A stretch of DNA of 64,000 nucleotides from an uncultured Alphaproteobacteria bacterium (GCA_944390125.1 CALXOX010000001.1:56427-120426); one strand, 5' to 3'. Positions 47,033 through 57,290 are shown, counted from the first letter of the stretch. Notes: a model not told the origin generated them from the sequence alone. Numbers and translations are program-made.

Positions 47033-47860
47033 TTATTCATCCAAAGCAGCTTCAATCTGTTCAGATGGAATTGCACCTGGGAATGCCTGTTCACCAATGA
47101 TTAAGAATGGTGTACCGTTGATTTCAAAACGCTGTGCCAAATCACGAACGTTTCTCAATTCACGTGCAACTACATCGCTGTTCATATCAGATTTCAACTT
47201 TTCTGTATCCAAGCCAGCTTCTTTTGCCATTTTCATAACATTAGCTTCAATTTTTTCAGCCAACTTTGATTGATCTTTCAAATCATCCTGAGTATAGAAT
47301 TCACGAGTCATCAACATATTTGTCAATTTCGCGGCTTTTTCAGGGTCTTGCATATTTGCAGCAATAACAGCTCTTGCTGGACCATCAGATAATACGCCGT
47401 GGATAGAGAAGTTCTTGATAACTACGCGTGTATCGTCGCGGTCAGCCAGTACTTTTTCAATTTCGCCATGTACACGACGGCAGTATGGGCAAGAGAAGTC
47501 TGTCCAAACATAAATTGTCTTTTTGGCGTCGCGATTACCCAAAACTGGGGCATCACGCATCATCTGTTCACCTTCTTCGCGAACAAACTTACGAATCTGC
47601 TTATTCTTTTCTGCCTGCTGCTGTTCCTGCATACCATTTACCATTTCCTGAACAATTGCTGGGTTTACAGCTGTCAAGTAGTATGGCATATACAGACGGC
47701 ACATACTGCCAGAAATCAAGATGATAGCAATTAAAGAGATACATTTTTTTGCAAAGATTTTACCAGCAGACGGTTTTTTCTCGTCACCTTTTGGCAACAA
47801 CATGCCACCAAACAGGAACAGAAGAATACCAACTACTAGAACCAAGATTGTCCAAGTCAT
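47033..47860 (-). CDS. membrane-anchored DsbA/Com1-like thiol oxidoreductase
   Basis: 275 aa. Two hydrophobic N-terminal segments (about residues 3-22 and 37-55) tether a periplasmic thioredoxin-fold domain. The active site CPYC (about residue 123, FSCPYCRRVHGE) and the cis-Pro loop NGTPFLIIG (about residue 248) are intact, with the helical insert typical of DsbA. It should form or shuffle disulfides in exported proteins. It is well placed to serve the many cysteine-rich exported proteins in this window (inference). TTTGGGC-type signals were not seen; AAAGGAG precedes the ATG. Confidence 0.88.
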   Translation of the reverse strand: MTWTILVLVVGILLFLFGGMLLPKGDEKKPSAGKIFAKKCISLIAIILISGSMCRLYMPYYLTAVNPAIVQEMVNGMQEQQQAEKNKQIRKFVREEGEQMMRDAPVLGNRDAKKTIYVWTDFSCPYCRRVHGEIEKVLADRDDTRVVIKNFSIHGVLSDGPARAVIAANMQDPEKAAKLTNMLMTREFYTQDDLKDQSKLAEKIEANVMKMAKEAGLDTEKLKSDMNSDVVARELRNVRDLAQRFEINGTPFLIIGEQAFPGAIPSEQIEAALDE

Positions 47861-47960
47861 AGTTTTTCTCCTTTATCTGTTGAACAGAAAAAAGAATAAT
47901 CAAAAAAATTTACATTCGCAAGGAATAAATCAACATTTTTTATTCATCAAAATAAAAAAC

Positions 47961-48608
47961 TCAATTCAATATGTTTCTGGCATAAGGTAACTCAACACCT
48001 TGGACAAAACAAGCACTTTCCAAAAACTTTCTGGTTATAAACAAATTCAAAGGCAGTTTATACAACTTATCTTTGTACGGTTCTGCACACTTTTTGCAAA
48101 CAGCCCTTCCCGTTCTTGGCGACAAATATTCCAAGTTTTCACGTGTGCCGCAACCAGAACAAGCAGTTAAATTCAATGCATATCCCAATTCTTGTAATAA
48201 AGACACTTCCCAAGCGGTATAAGCATCGTTCTGATTATTTGAAGTTAAATTTATCAACAGTTCCAATGTATTAGAATATAATTGCTTGTACTGCTCTCTT
48301 TCTGGGACAAGGACGGAAATAAGTGCAAAAGCACTATTCATATATTCCAAACCTTTACGGGTCAACATAAGTGGCGCAGCCAAATTTTTTTCTGCCTCCC
48401 AATGGAAAGAACCTAACTGAGAATCTAATCTAGCCCCCCATATAACATTTCCAAATTGTCCTATTAAAGGTTTATTTCTTTTTGCACTTTGTGCCCAACG
48501 TATCATACCTGACAGCACCCCAAAATCAGACGTAAAGACACGAGCAACGATATCTCGTTCGCCAAAAGGTTTTATATCTATCAAGATGCCATTTGATTCT
48601 AATTTCAT
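47961..48608 (-). CDS. recO: DNA repair protein RecO
   Basis: 215 aa. N-terminal OB fold (SNGILIDIKPFGERDIVARV, then FGVLSGMIRWAQSAK), a helical middle, and a zinc site (CSGCG, then CKKC; about residues 160-185). RecO helps RecR load RecA on gapped DNA. A little shorter than E. coli RecO (242). It stands alone, followed by no obvious terminator before the DsbA-like gene (100 bp gap, AT-rich, nothing else seen). Confidence 0.92.
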   Translation of the reverse strand: MKLESNGILIDIKPFGERDIVARVFTSDFGVLSGMIRWAQSAKRNKPLIGQFGNVIWGARLDSQLGSFHWEAEKNLAAPLMLTRKGLEYMNSAFALISVLVPEREQYKQLYSNTLELLINLTSNNQNDAYTAWEVSLLQELGYALNLTACSGCGTRENLEYLSPRTGRAVCKKCAEPYKDKLYKLPLNLFITRKFLESACFVQGVELPYARNILN

Positions 48609-48647
48609 TTACACACATTATAAACGTATATAAAAAAAAGTTTATAA

Positions 48648-48670
48648 AAAACGCCCATAAAGGGCGTCTT
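48648..48670 (-). terminator. terminator after rplI
   Basis: ACGCCC/GGGCGT hairpin with TTTTTTATA on the minus strand, beyond the rplI stop. Confidence 0.8.
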
Positions 48671-48693
48671 TTATTTGAATCAACAGACTTTGA

Positions 48694-49281
48694 TTATTTG
48701 TCAGCTTTTTCTTCAGCTTTTGCTTCAGATTCTTCTGCAACTTTTTCCTCAGCTTTTTCTTCTTCTGCTGTTTCTTCAACTTTCTTTGTTCCAAAAGTCA
48801 ATACCTTACCAGCAACCAAAGCTTCGATTTCGTCCTGACTCTGTGCAACGTAAATCTTTACAGGAACAATAACGTCTGGATGCAAAGCAATTTCTGTATC
48901 AAATACACCAACAGATTTAATTGGCGCACCCAACATCACCTGTGCAGATTCAACAGAAACATTTGCAACTTCTTTCAACATACGCGCGATATCACGTGTT
49001 GAAACAGAACCATACAATTGACCTGTATCACCAGCCTGACGAATCATATACAACTTTGCATTCTTTACAGCGTCAACATTTGCTTCTGCAGTTTTCTTTG
49101 CAGCTTCTTGACGAGCCTGTAATTCTGCCTTTTTAGCTTCGAACAAAGCAACGTTTTCACGAGACCAACGCATAGCCTTGCCCATTGGCAACAAGTAATT
49201 ACGTGCGAAACCAGTCTTTACTTCAACTGTATCACCAATGTTACCTAATTTTGTGATTTTTTCTGTTAAAATAACTTTCAT
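48694..49281 (-). CDS. rplI: 50S ribosomal protein L9
   Basis: 195 aa, compared with about 150 in most bacteria. N domain KVILTEKITKLGNIGDTVEVK, connecting helix, and C domain up to about residue 150 (VPVKIYVAQS). The last 40 residues are an acidic Glu/Ala/Lys tail (for example ETAEEEKAEEKVAEES). Last gene of the rpsF-rpsR-rplI operon, 52 nt after rpsR. Confidence 0.95.
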   Translation of the reverse strand: MKVILTEKITKLGNIGDTVEVKTGFARNYLLPMGKAMRWSRENVALFEAKKAELQARQEAAKKTAEANVDAVKNAKLYMIRQAGDTGQLYGSVSTRDIARMLKEVANVSVESAQVMLGAPIKSVGVFDTEIALHPDVIVPVKIYVAQSQDEIEALVAGKVLTFGTKKVEETAEEEKAEEKVAEESEAKAEEKADK

Positions 49282-49333
49282 CTTATCTGTCCTTTATTTC
49301 AAAGTTAGGGAAGTTCCCAAATATTCCACACTA

Positions 49334-49561
49334 TTAGCCCAAGTTATTACGAACAAACGGCATCAAACCCAAATGACGTGCACGTTTAATAGCAGTTGCT
49401 AATTCACGTTGGTCTTTCTGAGAAACACCGCTGATACGAGAAGGCACAATCTTACCGCGTTCTGTGATGTAGTGAGACAATGTCTTAACGTCTTTATAAT
49501 CAATAACTTTGCCCTTTAATGGGTTAGATTTTTTACGATAAATTGCTGCACGAACTGCCAT
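49334..49561 (-). CDS. rpsR: 30S ribosomal protein S18
   Basis: 75 aa with the conserved [18 protein letters not shown] and the basic [10 protein letters not shown] end. Its ATG overlaps the rpsF stop (TAATG), so the two are translationally coupled. Confidence 0.96.
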   Translation of the reverse strand: MAVRAAIYRKKSNPLKGKVIDYKDVKTLSHYITERGKIVPSRISGVSQKDQRELATAIKRARHLGLMPFVRNNLG

Positions 49562-49899
49562 TATTCCACCTCTTCAGTATTTTTTTTCATCATTATAGAC
49601 GGTGTTGTTGACAGCGCAGCAACACGAACGTTCAAGAAACGAATTACGTCTTCATCAATACGGGCACGACGTTCCAATTCTGCGATTTTATCGCCGGCCA
49701 ATTCGATATTCAACATAACGTAGTGAGCCTTACGATTCTTACGAATAACATAAGCCAAGTTTTTCAAGCCCCAGAATTCTGTAGACTTTACATCACCACC
49801 CAGTTCCTTGATAATTTCTGTGTATTTAGCCGCTTTTTCTTTAACCTGCGGTTCGGTCAAGTCCTGGCGGAAAACCAAGACGCTTTCATAATAAGCCAT
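49561..49899 (-). CDS. rpsF: 30S ribosomal protein S6
   Basis: 112 aa from the ATG at 49899 ([14 protein letters not shown]), preceded by AAAGGAA. Conserved [19 protein letters not shown] and a beta-alpha-beta pattern. First gene of the rpsF-rpsR-rplI operon; a promoter is predicted at 49958-49985. Confidence 0.96.
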   Translation of the reverse strand: MAYYESVLVFRQDLTEPQVKEKAAKYTEIIKELGGDVKSTEFWGLKNLAYVIRKNRKAHYVMLNIELAGDKIAELERRARIDEDVIRFLNVRVAALSTTPSIMMKKNTEEVE

Positions 49900-49957
49900 T
49901 TTATTTCCTTTGGTCTTAACAGCCAATAGCACCATTGCTACTAGCAGGAACAGCACA

Positions 49958-49985
49958 ATTATGGCCTTTTTTTAAATAAAATCAA
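49958..49985 (-). promoter_or_regulatory. predicted rpsF operon promoter
   Basis: On the minus strand TTGATT (49985-49980), a 16-nt spacer, then CATAAT (49963-49958). The leader of about 50 nt can form a TAGCA/TGCTA hairpin. Confidence 0.6.
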
Positions 49986-50089
49986 GCATTTTCTATTTAT
50001 ACACTTTTCACATTTTAATAATAATCTCTTGTTGACTTAAAACGTCAAAGTTTACTATCATCTTATATGTATAAAAGAAGAGAGATTTT

Positions 50090-50866
50090 ATGACAAATCA
50101 ATTTCATCGGGCATTAAACAGAATGGCTTTATTTACTGCGCTGCTGATTGCAGGGTTGATTTTGTTCTATGGTCCTTTTCTGCAGGTAGCATCTGCAAAC
50201 ATACTATTGAATGGAATTATAATAGGAACAACCATATTCGGTATCGGTTTAAGTTTTGTCGAAATGTTCCAATTACTGCCGGAATATCGGTGGGCACGCG
50301 CTTACTTTGCTGGGAAAAAGAACGCTCCCCTGCCCCCACGTTTATTACGCCCGGTTGCATTGATACTGCGTGCTCGCCCTGTACGTATATCAGCAACTAC
50401 ACTAAACGGAATGTTGGATATGATTTTATTGCGCTTTGAAGATTCCCGCGAATCTTTACGCTATATAACTAACACCCTTATTTTCTTAGGTTTGCTCGGT
50501 ACATTCTGGGGTTTAATTATGACGGTTGGCGGGTTTGCTGATTTAATTGGCAACCTGAACTTTGCAGACGAATCGGTTTTGACAGCAATGCAAAATGGTT
50601 TGTCTCGTCCATTGTCCGGAATGGCGACTGCATTTACAAGTTCTTTGATGGGGTTGGCAGGCAGTCTAACAATTGGTTTTCTTGGTCTGCAAGTACAGTT
50701 GGCACAAAACGGCATTTTCCGCGAACTTGAAGATTATTTATCTGCCCACACCAGTGTTGCCACGACAGATACAGTTGCAACGGTATTACCACAAATAAAT
50801 AACGCAACGAATGAGTTGACTAAAAGCGTAAAAGAATTAAAAGAGACTTTTTCTGAATTAGCCTAA
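50090..50866 (+). CDS. MotA/TolQ/ExbB-like proton-channel protein
   Basis: 258 aa inner-membrane protein. Four hydrophobic segments: two near the N-terminus (about residues 13-35 and 37-60) and two later (about 122-145 and 185-210). The last two contain the conserved LIFLGLLGTFWGLIMTV and SGMATAFTSSLMGLAGSL patterns of MotA/TolQ channels. The C-terminus ends in a short helix (VKELKETFSEL). It pairs with an OmpA/MotB-like gene 26 nt downstream. No flagellar gene is seen in the window, so this is probably a non-flagellar, ion-driven envelope motor similar in design to ZorAB or TolQR; its job is unknown. Confidence 0.82.
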   Translation: MTNQFHRALNRMALFTALLIAGLILFYGPFLQVASANILLNGIIIGTTIFGIGLSFVEMFQLLPEYRWARAYFAGKKNAPLPPRLLRPVALILRARPVRISATTLNGMLDMILLRFEDSRESLRYITNTLIFLGLLGTFWGLIMTVGGFADLIGNLNFADESVLTAMQNGLSRPLSGMATAFTSSLMGLAGSLTIGFLGLQVQLAQNGIFRELEDYLSAHTSVATTDTVATVLPQINNATNELTKSVKELKETFSELA

Positions 50867-50892
50867 AATAAATTAAAGAGAGAGGGAAACAA

Positions 50893-52005
50893 ATGCTGAA
50901 CATAAGATTTCGTGAAAAGACAAATACGTGGCCTGCGTTCGTTGACTTATTTTCGAACTTGGTCATCATACTTATCTTTTTACTGATAGTGTTCGTATTT
51001 TTATGGACAACAACCAGCGTATTTAATAAGGACACAGGTGCAAAAGCCGTCGCTGATTTAAAGCGTGCAAATGAAGAACAAGCACAAAGAATTGTGCAAA
51101 TGACGGCTGACGAAGAAGAAGCCAAGCGTCTTTTAGTACTAGCCCGCGCAGAATTAGAAAGCCTATCTGCAAACAATGACGAACTGACAAATGAACTAGA
51201 ACAAGTTGACGTCAGTGTAAATGAACTGATTGCCGATTATGAATCAAAGGTTGCAGAATTACAGTCTCAGGGAATTGATTTACAGGCTCAAGTTACTGAA
51301 CTAACTAAACAATTAAATCAGGCAAATCTGGACAAACAACGCACAGCAGAACTTGAACAAGAACGTCGCAATTTGCAGGAGCAAATGAACGCCCAGCGTG
51401 CCTCTTTAGCAGATCAGTTAAATAAATTACAAGCTGCTTTGGATGCTGCGGAAGAAGAATCTCATCAAAAAGATATTCAATACGTTGAAATGTCAACGCG
51501 TCTGAACAAAGCCTTAGCAGACAAAGTGGCAGAACTGAACGAAGTCGCTAAATATCAATCTGCATTTTATAAAGCAATAAAAGATGCTCTGGGCGATGAT
51601 AAGTTTATTCAAACAGAAGGCGATCGTTTCGTAATTTCTAGCGACATTTTATTCAGTAGTGGCTCATATACTTTATCACCAGAAGGGAAAAATCAACTAC
51701 GTTTAATAGCGAATGTTATTAAGGATTTGGAAAACAAGATTCCAACGAACGTAGATTGGATTATTCGTGTTGACGGCCATACAGATCGTCAGCAAGTAGT
51801 TCCTGGAACGCGGGGATATTCTAATAATATGGAACTATCTCTGTTGCGCGCAAATGCTGTGGCGAAAGAGCTGGCAAATGACGGAGTGTCACGCCGTCGT
51901 TTGATACCAAGTGGTTTTGGAGATTTACACCCTGTTGCGCTTGGCAAAGACGCCGCAAGTTTGCAGCAAAATCGTCGTATAGAATTACAACTAACTAACA
52001 GATAA
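50893..52005 (+). CDS. MotB-like protein with OmpA peptidoglycan-binding domain
   Basis: 370 aa. One N-terminal membrane helix contains the Asp expected to carry protons (FVDLFSNLVIILIFLL, about residue 18). A long coiled coil (about residues 50-215, rich in Gln/Glu/Leu) bridges to an OmpA-type domain (about 235-368) with VDGHTD, NNMELSLLRANAV and GFGDLHPV, which binds peptidoglycan. AGAGAGAGGGA precedes the ATG. Together with the MotA-like gene just upstream it should form a stator-like complex. Terminator at 52024. Confidence 0.87.
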   Translation: MLNIRFREKTNTWPAFVDLFSNLVIILIFLLIVFVFLWTTTSVFNKDTGAKAVADLKRANEEQAQRIVQMTADEEEAKRLLVLARAELESLSANNDELTNELEQVDVSVNELIADYESKVAELQSQGIDLQAQVTELTKQLNQANLDKQRTAELEQERRNLQEQMNAQRASLADQLNKLQAALDAAEEESHQKDIQYVEMSTRLNKALADKVAELNEVAKYQSAFYKAIKDALGDDKFIQTEGDRFVISSDILFSSGSYTLSPEGKNQLRLIANVIKDLENKIPTNVDWIIRVDGHTDRQQVVPGTRGYSNNMELSLLRANAVAKELANDGVSRRRLIPSGFGDLHPVALGKDAASLQQNRRIELQLTNR

Positions 52006-52023
52006 GTTTAATGGAACAATATA

Positions 52024-52058
52024 AAAAAAACACCGGTCTTCTGACCGGTGTTTTTTTT
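52024..52058. terminator. bidirectional terminator
   Basis: AACACCGGTC/GACCGGTGTT stem with loop TTCT and T tracts on both sides, between the OmpA-like and BOF genes. Confidence 0.9.
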
Positions 52059-52075
52059 GAACAACAAAGTGCAGA

Positions 52076-52447
52076 TTACATTTTTTCTACATAATCTACA
52101 TCTATTTCTGTTTTAAACAAACCAGCATCTACTTCGCCATACAATTTAACTGTATCGGATGGGGTAACTGTCTGACCGCGCCAATCTTTATTGTCAATTT
52201 CAACTGTTATGGAACCAGTAGAGTCTTCAAACAAGTATTTTTCATCGCCCATACGCTGAACAATATTACCCTGAACAATTACAGGAACATCATCGCGCAT
52301 TTCTTTCACTTGTTTTACAGTAACAATAGTTTCAGAGCCCCCTACAAAACCACCAGCAGTTTTTGCCGGTTCGTTTGGCTGAAATCCTGCGAACGCTGCC
52401 CCAGCTGACATAATACCAGCCATAGCAAACATAGAAATTTTTTTCAT
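52076..52447 (-). CDS. BOF (bacterial OB-fold) periplasmic protein, YgiW/YdeI family
   Basis: 123 aa. Signal peptide about residues 1-20 (MKKISMFAMAGIMSAGAAFA). The remainder matches the YgiW/YdeI/NirD-like OB fold: VIVQGNIVQRMGDEKYLFED, GSITVEIDNKDWRGQ and VKLYGEVD. Family members are linked to stress tolerance and bind small cations or cationic compounds in some cases. AGGGGG precedes the ATG. Single gene between two terminators. Confidence 0.88.
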   Translation of the reverse strand: MKKISMFAMAGIMSAGAAFAGFQPNEPAKTAGGFVGGSETIVTVKQVKEMRDDVPVIVQGNIVQRMGDEKYLFEDSTGSITVEIDNKDWRGQTVTPSDTVKLYGEVDAGLFKTEIDVDYVEKM

Positions 52448-52530
52448 TTATTTACCCCCTTTTGTCGTTTACCTGATAATAATATCACATTTATCAAAAC
52501 AAATGTCTAGGATTTTATTACTGTAACAAA

Positions 52531-52553
52531 AGAACCCACAAAACGTGGGTTCT
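52531..52553 (-). terminator. terminator after member B
   Basis: AGAACCCAC/GTGGGTTCT stem with loop AAAAC; TTTTGTTAC follows on the minus strand just past the stop of the gene ending at 52562. Confidence 0.8.
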
Positions 52554-52561
52554 TGCAGTAT

Positions 52562-55075
52562 TTACATCACGATATCTTCACAAACCTCTTCAGACGCCTC
52601 TGTAGTGCAACTTGTATTCCTACTATTGTGGAACCAGCTGCTGCTTCCTGTCGTCTTACAGTTCTGTGTCACAGTCTGTGTGCATATATGACAAGTTCTG
52701 GTATCACGACTAAATATAGCCCGAACAGTCTTTGTCATTCCACCACCAGTCATACTCGCACCACCAAGATACCCACTGTTTTTAAACGTAACGCCATCCG
52801 CCTGAAGGACGCCAGCCCCCCCCTGTGCAAGTTCTTCTGTAGTTAAACCTGAACCAACATCATAACTGATTGAATAAGGAGGGGTCAATGGTGTAGATGC
52901 ATTTACATCTGTACCACCTGCGCCGCCATTTTCTGCAATTTTTTGACACATATACTGCGCCAAATCAGTTGATGCGTTCTTTGTTGCTTCAGATATTTCG
53001 TAATTCAACTTGTTGTTATAATTATCCTGCGCCTGACGCAAAGCAGAAACCGCTATTTGCATTTTGACCTGATTTAACAAGTTCGGGAAGCGGCCTGTTG
53101 TTGAGGCACCTTTCTCACCCGTTATCTGAGACAAATCACGTCCATTTACGCAATACTGTATTTCTGGGTCACTTTCTATCATCTCGATAGTACGGTTTAT
53201 AGTACCAGCAATGTTATTCAGCTCTTCTTCTATTGAAGATATAATACCTTCAGCATTATCGACACCAACATTATTTTCTTTAACTTTTGCCAAGTACTCG
53301 GAAATACCTATTTCGCCTGGTTCCAAGGTAATAGTACCACCTTCGCCATCATCAATTTTTGTCTGACCACTAGAATCACCCATTTTTATGCTGCCGAAAG
53401 AAATCATACCAGTAACACGATATGTCGTACCGTCTTTCTGTGAGCGCAAAGACCCTGTTCCAATAGTATCATCGGCCGCAAATCTGTTGCAATCAGTCGT
53501 ACTGCCACAAACTTCAGCCATTTTCTTATCGACAATGTTCTGGCATTGCTCCATCATAGAATTGTCGATGTTTAAATACAGCCCCATCAACATACTGTCT
53601 AAGTCATCCATAGAAAACGAAGGATTGTTTGCCTTACATACAACTAAACTATCAATTGGGCAAATATCGTGGATATAGTCATAATCCATACCGATACAAT
53701 TTTCAAAATTCGGTCCACAACGTGTATCTGCCGTAAAGCAATCTTTGACTTCCTGTGTACAAGCATCAACACGCATTGCTGCCAATTTATCCTCTACATA
53801 TCCCCAAATCAACGGTTCCATACGCTCACAAGGGTCAATTTCAACCTTACAGAAACTACGCGCCATTTCAGGACGAGACAAACAAGCGTCCATTGTAGCA
53901 ACACCTTTTCCTGCAATATCATCACGACAAGCCGTCTGTATACATTCAGAAATGTTTGTCAAACAAGACTGACGGAATTTCGATTCTGCCTGACTTTCTG
54001 CGACTTTAATAGTTGGCGCTGCCTCTTTCAAGAAATTCGGCCAAACCAAATCACGAACCGCAACACATTGATCCAAAACATTCTCACAAATTGGACGCTT
54101 TGTGTTCAAAATATTCATGGTGGACGCAGTTATATCATACGTATCGACTGTTTCAACAGTAGTTCCAGCAGTACTTGTTGCCGCATTATTTTGCATATTC
54201 TCCATAGCAATTGTTGCGACACAATTTTCCCAATTTTCACCGCAAGCGTCATCGGTCTGCATGCACTTTTTAAATTCTACCATGCACTGGCCAAGATCAT
54301 ATTTATTCGCACTTTCAAAACTTTCTTGCAAAGCTGTACGAACTTCTGATTCTGCCGCAGCTAACTCATTTTTCGCGTTTGCCAGCTGTTGAGTCAGAGA
54401 ATTTTTATACCCCAAACAATCAGATGTTATCTGGCGAGAATACAATTGCTGCAAGAAAGCGATATCCCCAGCACAAGAATCAGGAACCTGATTTACGCAC
54501 AAATTATTGGCCGCATTGTACAATTCTGTTCCAATCATATCCGCCATATTGGCAACTGTACTCTGATTTTCAAAAACGCCATCATCTTCATATAAGTTTG
54601 TATTAAATAGCGCCAGTAAATCTTCACGTTTTTTTGCTTTTTGCTCAGCTTCGCTCAGCTCACCCTCTGCTAAAATATTACCATCTTCATCATATCTGCG
54701 TTCACCTGTAAAAACGATATCGGCATTTGCACCAGCCTTAACGCGTTCTACTTCTTCTGTACGCAAACGATTTGCTTCATCTAAAATTCCATGAATTTCA
54801 TTTAATTGTTCGTTGTATTCATTTATAGTATCACTACAATTACATGCACCACCACTGGCATTATCAGTAATGCAAAATTGATCCATACAGCCAAAGTAAG
54901 CATCATAACAAGCCTGGTCATACAAACCTGTTGCCTCGACTTTTGTTCTAACAGTTGTTCCCTGCTTTATTGCGGATTGGCGACTAGTAGAACTCGTCGT
55001 CAAACCATAAGAATCAACTGCAACCAACAAAGCCGTTAAACAAACTACTGACCCAAGTATTGATTTTACTTTCAT
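52562..55075 (-). CDS. large exported cysteine-rich protein, CMDQFC family (member B)
   Basis: 837 aa from the ATG at 55075, preceded by AGAGAGG. Signal peptide about residues 1-24 (ending DSYG). The family box lies near residue 55 (CYDAYFGCMDQFC, then ACNCSD). It is followed by LYNAANNLC, by DACGENWENC (about residue 280), a repeated C-x6-C helical pattern (for example [42 protein letters not shown]) and a C-terminal CHIC with ending CEDIVM. This ending and the ENVLDQC segment recur in member C, which lies 52 bp upstream in the same orientation, so B and C are a tandem pair. No low-complexity Ser/Thr region. Function unknown. Confidence 0.8.
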   Translation of the reverse strand: MKVKSILGSVVCLTALLVAVDSYGLTTSSTSRQSAIKQGTTVRTKVEATGLYDQACYDAYFGCMDQFCITDNASGGACNCSDTINEYNEQLNEIHGILDEANRLRTEEVERVKAGANADIVFTGERRYDEDGNILAEGELSEAEQKAKKREDLLALFNTNLYEDDGVFENQSTVANMADMIGTELYNAANNLCVNQVPDSCAGDIAFLQQLYSRQITSDCLGYKNSLTQQLANAKNELAAAESEVRTALQESFESANKYDLGQCMVEFKKCMQTDDACGENWENCVATIAMENMQNNAATSTAGTTVETVDTYDITASTMNILNTKRPICENVLDQCVAVRDLVWPNFLKEAAPTIKVAESQAESKFRQSCLTNISECIQTACRDDIAGKGVATMDACLSRPEMARSFCKVEIDPCERMEPLIWGYVEDKLAAMRVDACTQEVKDCFTADTRCGPNFENCIGMDYDYIHDICPIDSLVVCKANNPSFSMDDLDSMLMGLYLNIDNSMMEQCQNIVDKKMAEVCGSTTDCNRFAADDTIGTGSLRSQKDGTTYRVTGMISFGSIKMGDSSGQTKIDDGEGGTITLEPGEIGISEYLAKVKENNVGVDNAEGIISSIEEELNNIAGTINRTIEMIESDPEIQYCVNGRDLSQITGEKGASTTGRFPNLLNQVKMQIAVSALRQAQDNYNNKLNYEISEATKNASTDLAQYMCQKIAENGGAGGTDVNASTPLTPPYSISYDVGSGLTTEELAQGGAGVLQADGVTFKNSGYLGGASMTGGGMTKTVRAIFSRDTRTCHICTQTVTQNCKTTGSSSWFHNSRNTSCTTEASEEVCEDIVM

Positions 55076-55127
55076 TATAGCCTCTCTCTTATACCGCAAA
55101 AACGGCAATGTAACCTGAAAAATCAGG

Positions 55128-57290
55128 CTACATATTTATATCCTCACAACTCTCAATTTCCTGACAGAATTCTTGCTCGCCACCGGCACTGCGACCTGCA
55201 AAGAATCCACCGACAGCACCAACGACAGCACCAATAGCAGTTCCCCATCCCGGAGATACCATCGTACCTGCAGAAGCACCCGCTGCTAAACCACCAGCCG
55301 CCCCTTGAACACCAGCCGCCCCCTTGGACTGCCCACCTGTTTCACAAACCTGCTGCATACGACATACGTGACAGTTACGTAACGCTGGTTCAAACGCAAC
55401 ACTGCGGATATAGCTGTAATTCTTGCTGGACTTATCTGGGGTTTCTACCTGATAAGTGTTATAACAATTCTGTTCCGCTGCTTCTAAATCTTGCTGACGA
55501 GACAATTCAGCAATTTTCGTTTCTAACTCACGCATTGCACGATTTTCTGCGCTTATCTGTGCAATCATTTTTGCACTATTAAACACGCTGTCGCCCAAGC
55601 TTTCGCGATCTGCCGGCTTTTGGCTATCTTGACAAGCAGCAACAGTCTTATCTTGTTCAAACTGCTTGAAGAACTCATCAACCGCATTTTCAGTATTCGC
55701 CCGAACGGATTCGCGCAATGCGGCTAAACCTTCTTGGGTATCCGGCACAGTGACCAATGAAGTAATCTGAGTATCTGTTGTCAAACAAGACATATCAGTA
55801 CCACATACCGCCCCCAGTTGTTCACTAAAGTAATTCAAACATCCCTGCAACATTTGATAATCCATCTGCAACATTGCTGCTTGAACGATAATATCAAATT
55901 GAGTTTCATTCTTACATGACGGGAACATATCTTGTGGACAAAGCGCCGCAATTTCTAACGCACTTTTACCAACACACTCTGGCGCTGTAAAGTTTTCACC
56001 ACATCTATCGCGCAAACACGCGTCAACATCGTTCTGACAGAACTGAGTACGCAAATACCCTAACTTGTCATTCACGACACTCTTTATACCAGGAATCATT
56101 TCTTCACATTCATCAATAACCGGACAAACACCAGCCGCAACATTCACATCTGTCAAACAAGCAGAATTTGTACCAGTAGAGCACCCATCTTCCAAACATA
56201 ACTGAATCCTAGCCAAACATGTCGCACGTGCATTCTTATCAGCATACTTAGCAGCCTCGACCAAAATACTCTCTGCTTCTGCTTCCCAATCCTGCAGTAC
56301 ATAATCCCTAACTGCCATACATTGGTCTAAAACATTTTCGCACGCATTAGCACGACGAGACAGTAAATCTGCATCCAAACAGTTTTCAAAATTTACACCG
56401 CATCCACCCTTATCAGAAATACAAGAGCGATACGCCAATAAGCACTCACCACGATTATACTTGTTTGTCGTATCCAACATTTCCAAACGCGCCTGACGAA
56501 CTGCAGCCTCTGCAGTACGCTTATTTGACTCAGCAATTGCCTTTTGATCATTCAAATACGTTTCAAAATTCTTGCAGTCCTGAACAATCTGACGTGCATA
56601 CAAAACTTCTTCCATTTCCGCGTCTTTACCACACGCCGCCAATCTATCAGCACAGTACTCAGAAGCCATGGCATATAATGGATCGCCTATATCACTATCC
56701 ATTCCTAAACTAACTTCCTCATCCTCTACACTGCTGTTTATCCAATCTGCGAAATTTATACCAGACAGTTTAGAACTTTTTTGGGCTTCCTCACTTTCAC
56801 CAAATACTAATTTAGCCTGTGCACCAAGTTGTTCACGTTCAACACCCTCAGTATACAGCAAATCTGCCCCATTCTGAATTTCCTGAATTTCTTGAATCAA
56901 TGATTTTGATTGATTTATATTAGAAGAGCACGCACAACGATTTCCTTCTGTCTCATCCAACAAACAGAACTGGTCCATACATTCTCGATACACATCACGG
57001 CAAGTCTGACTACCTGTTTCAACACTGTCTTTATCACCTGTATCCGTTTCTGTGTCACCAGAATTATTACTATCATTATTTCCACCAGTAGAACCAGAGA
57101 CACCAGGATTTATATTCAAGGTCGGCATATTTGTAGTCGTTGCGCCAAGGTTTGGAGACATATTTGCAGAATGTACCCCTGCTTGCGACATACGGCTAAC
57201 TCCAACACGAACGGCCGTATCACCACGTGTTGCCGCATTTGCAAAACCGGGCAACAAAAATAATAACCCTAAGAAAATACCTAGTTTCAT
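55128..57290 (-). CDS. large exported cysteine-rich protein, CMDQFC family (member C), glycine-zipper tail
   Basis: 720 aa from the ATG at 57290, with AGGA 8 nt upstream; the ATG at 57299 has no spacing to a ribosome site. Signal peptide about residues 1-22, then [12 protein letters not shown], and an Asn/Gly/Ser/Asp linker. The family box is [13 protein letters not shown] with RCACSS (about residues 95-125). Later boxes are [32 protein letters not shown] and CHVC. Unlike member B it has a glycine-zipper segment near the end ([15 protein letters not shown], then [17 protein letters not shown]) that could insert in a membrane, followed by [12 protein letters not shown]. Tandem with member B and divergent from infA. 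Confidence 0.8.
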   Translation of the reverse strand: MKLGIFLGLLFLLPGFANAATRGDTAVRVGVSRMSQAGVHSANMSPNLGATTTNMPTLNINPGVSGSTGGNNDSNNSGDTETDTGDKDSVETGSQTCRDVYRECMDQFCLLDETEGNRCACSSNINQSKSLIQEIQEIQNGADLLYTEGVEREQLGAQAKLVFGESEEAQKSSKLSGINFADWINSSVEDEEVSLGMDSDIGDPLYAMASEYCADRLAACGKDAEMEEVLYARQIVQDCKNFETYLNDQKAIAESNKRTAEAAVRQARLEMLDTTNKYNRGECLLAYRSCISDKGGCGVNFENCLDADLLSRRANACENVLDQCMAVRDYVLQDWEAEAESILVEAAKYADKNARATCLARIQLCLEDGCSTGTNSACLTDVNVAAGVCPVIDECEEMIPGIKSVVNDKLGYLRTQFCQNDVDACLRDRCGENFTAPECVGKSALEIAALCPQDMFPSCKNETQFDIIVQAAMLQMDYQMLQGCLNYFSEQLGAVCGTDMSCLTTDTQITSLVTVPDTQEGLAALRESVRANTENAVDEFFKQFEQDKTVAACQDSQKPADRESLGDSVFNSAKMIAQISAENRAMRELETKIAELSRQQDLEAAEQNCYNTYQVETPDKSSKNYSYIRSVAFEPALRNCHVCRMQQVCETGGQSKGAAGVQGAAGGLAAGASAGTMVSPGWGTAIGAVVGAVGGFFAGRSAGGEQEFCQEIESCEDINM

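Noticed and set aside
50090..52005. Zorya-type antiphage system
   Set aside because: The MotA/OmpA pair resembles ZorAB in design, but no zorC, zorD or zorE-like gene is adjacent and surrounding genes are housekeeping.
53669..54349. 226-codon plus-strand frame inside member B
   Set aside because: Its many Cys/Thr/Ile residues mirror the antisense of the cysteine-rich coding strand; no start signals.
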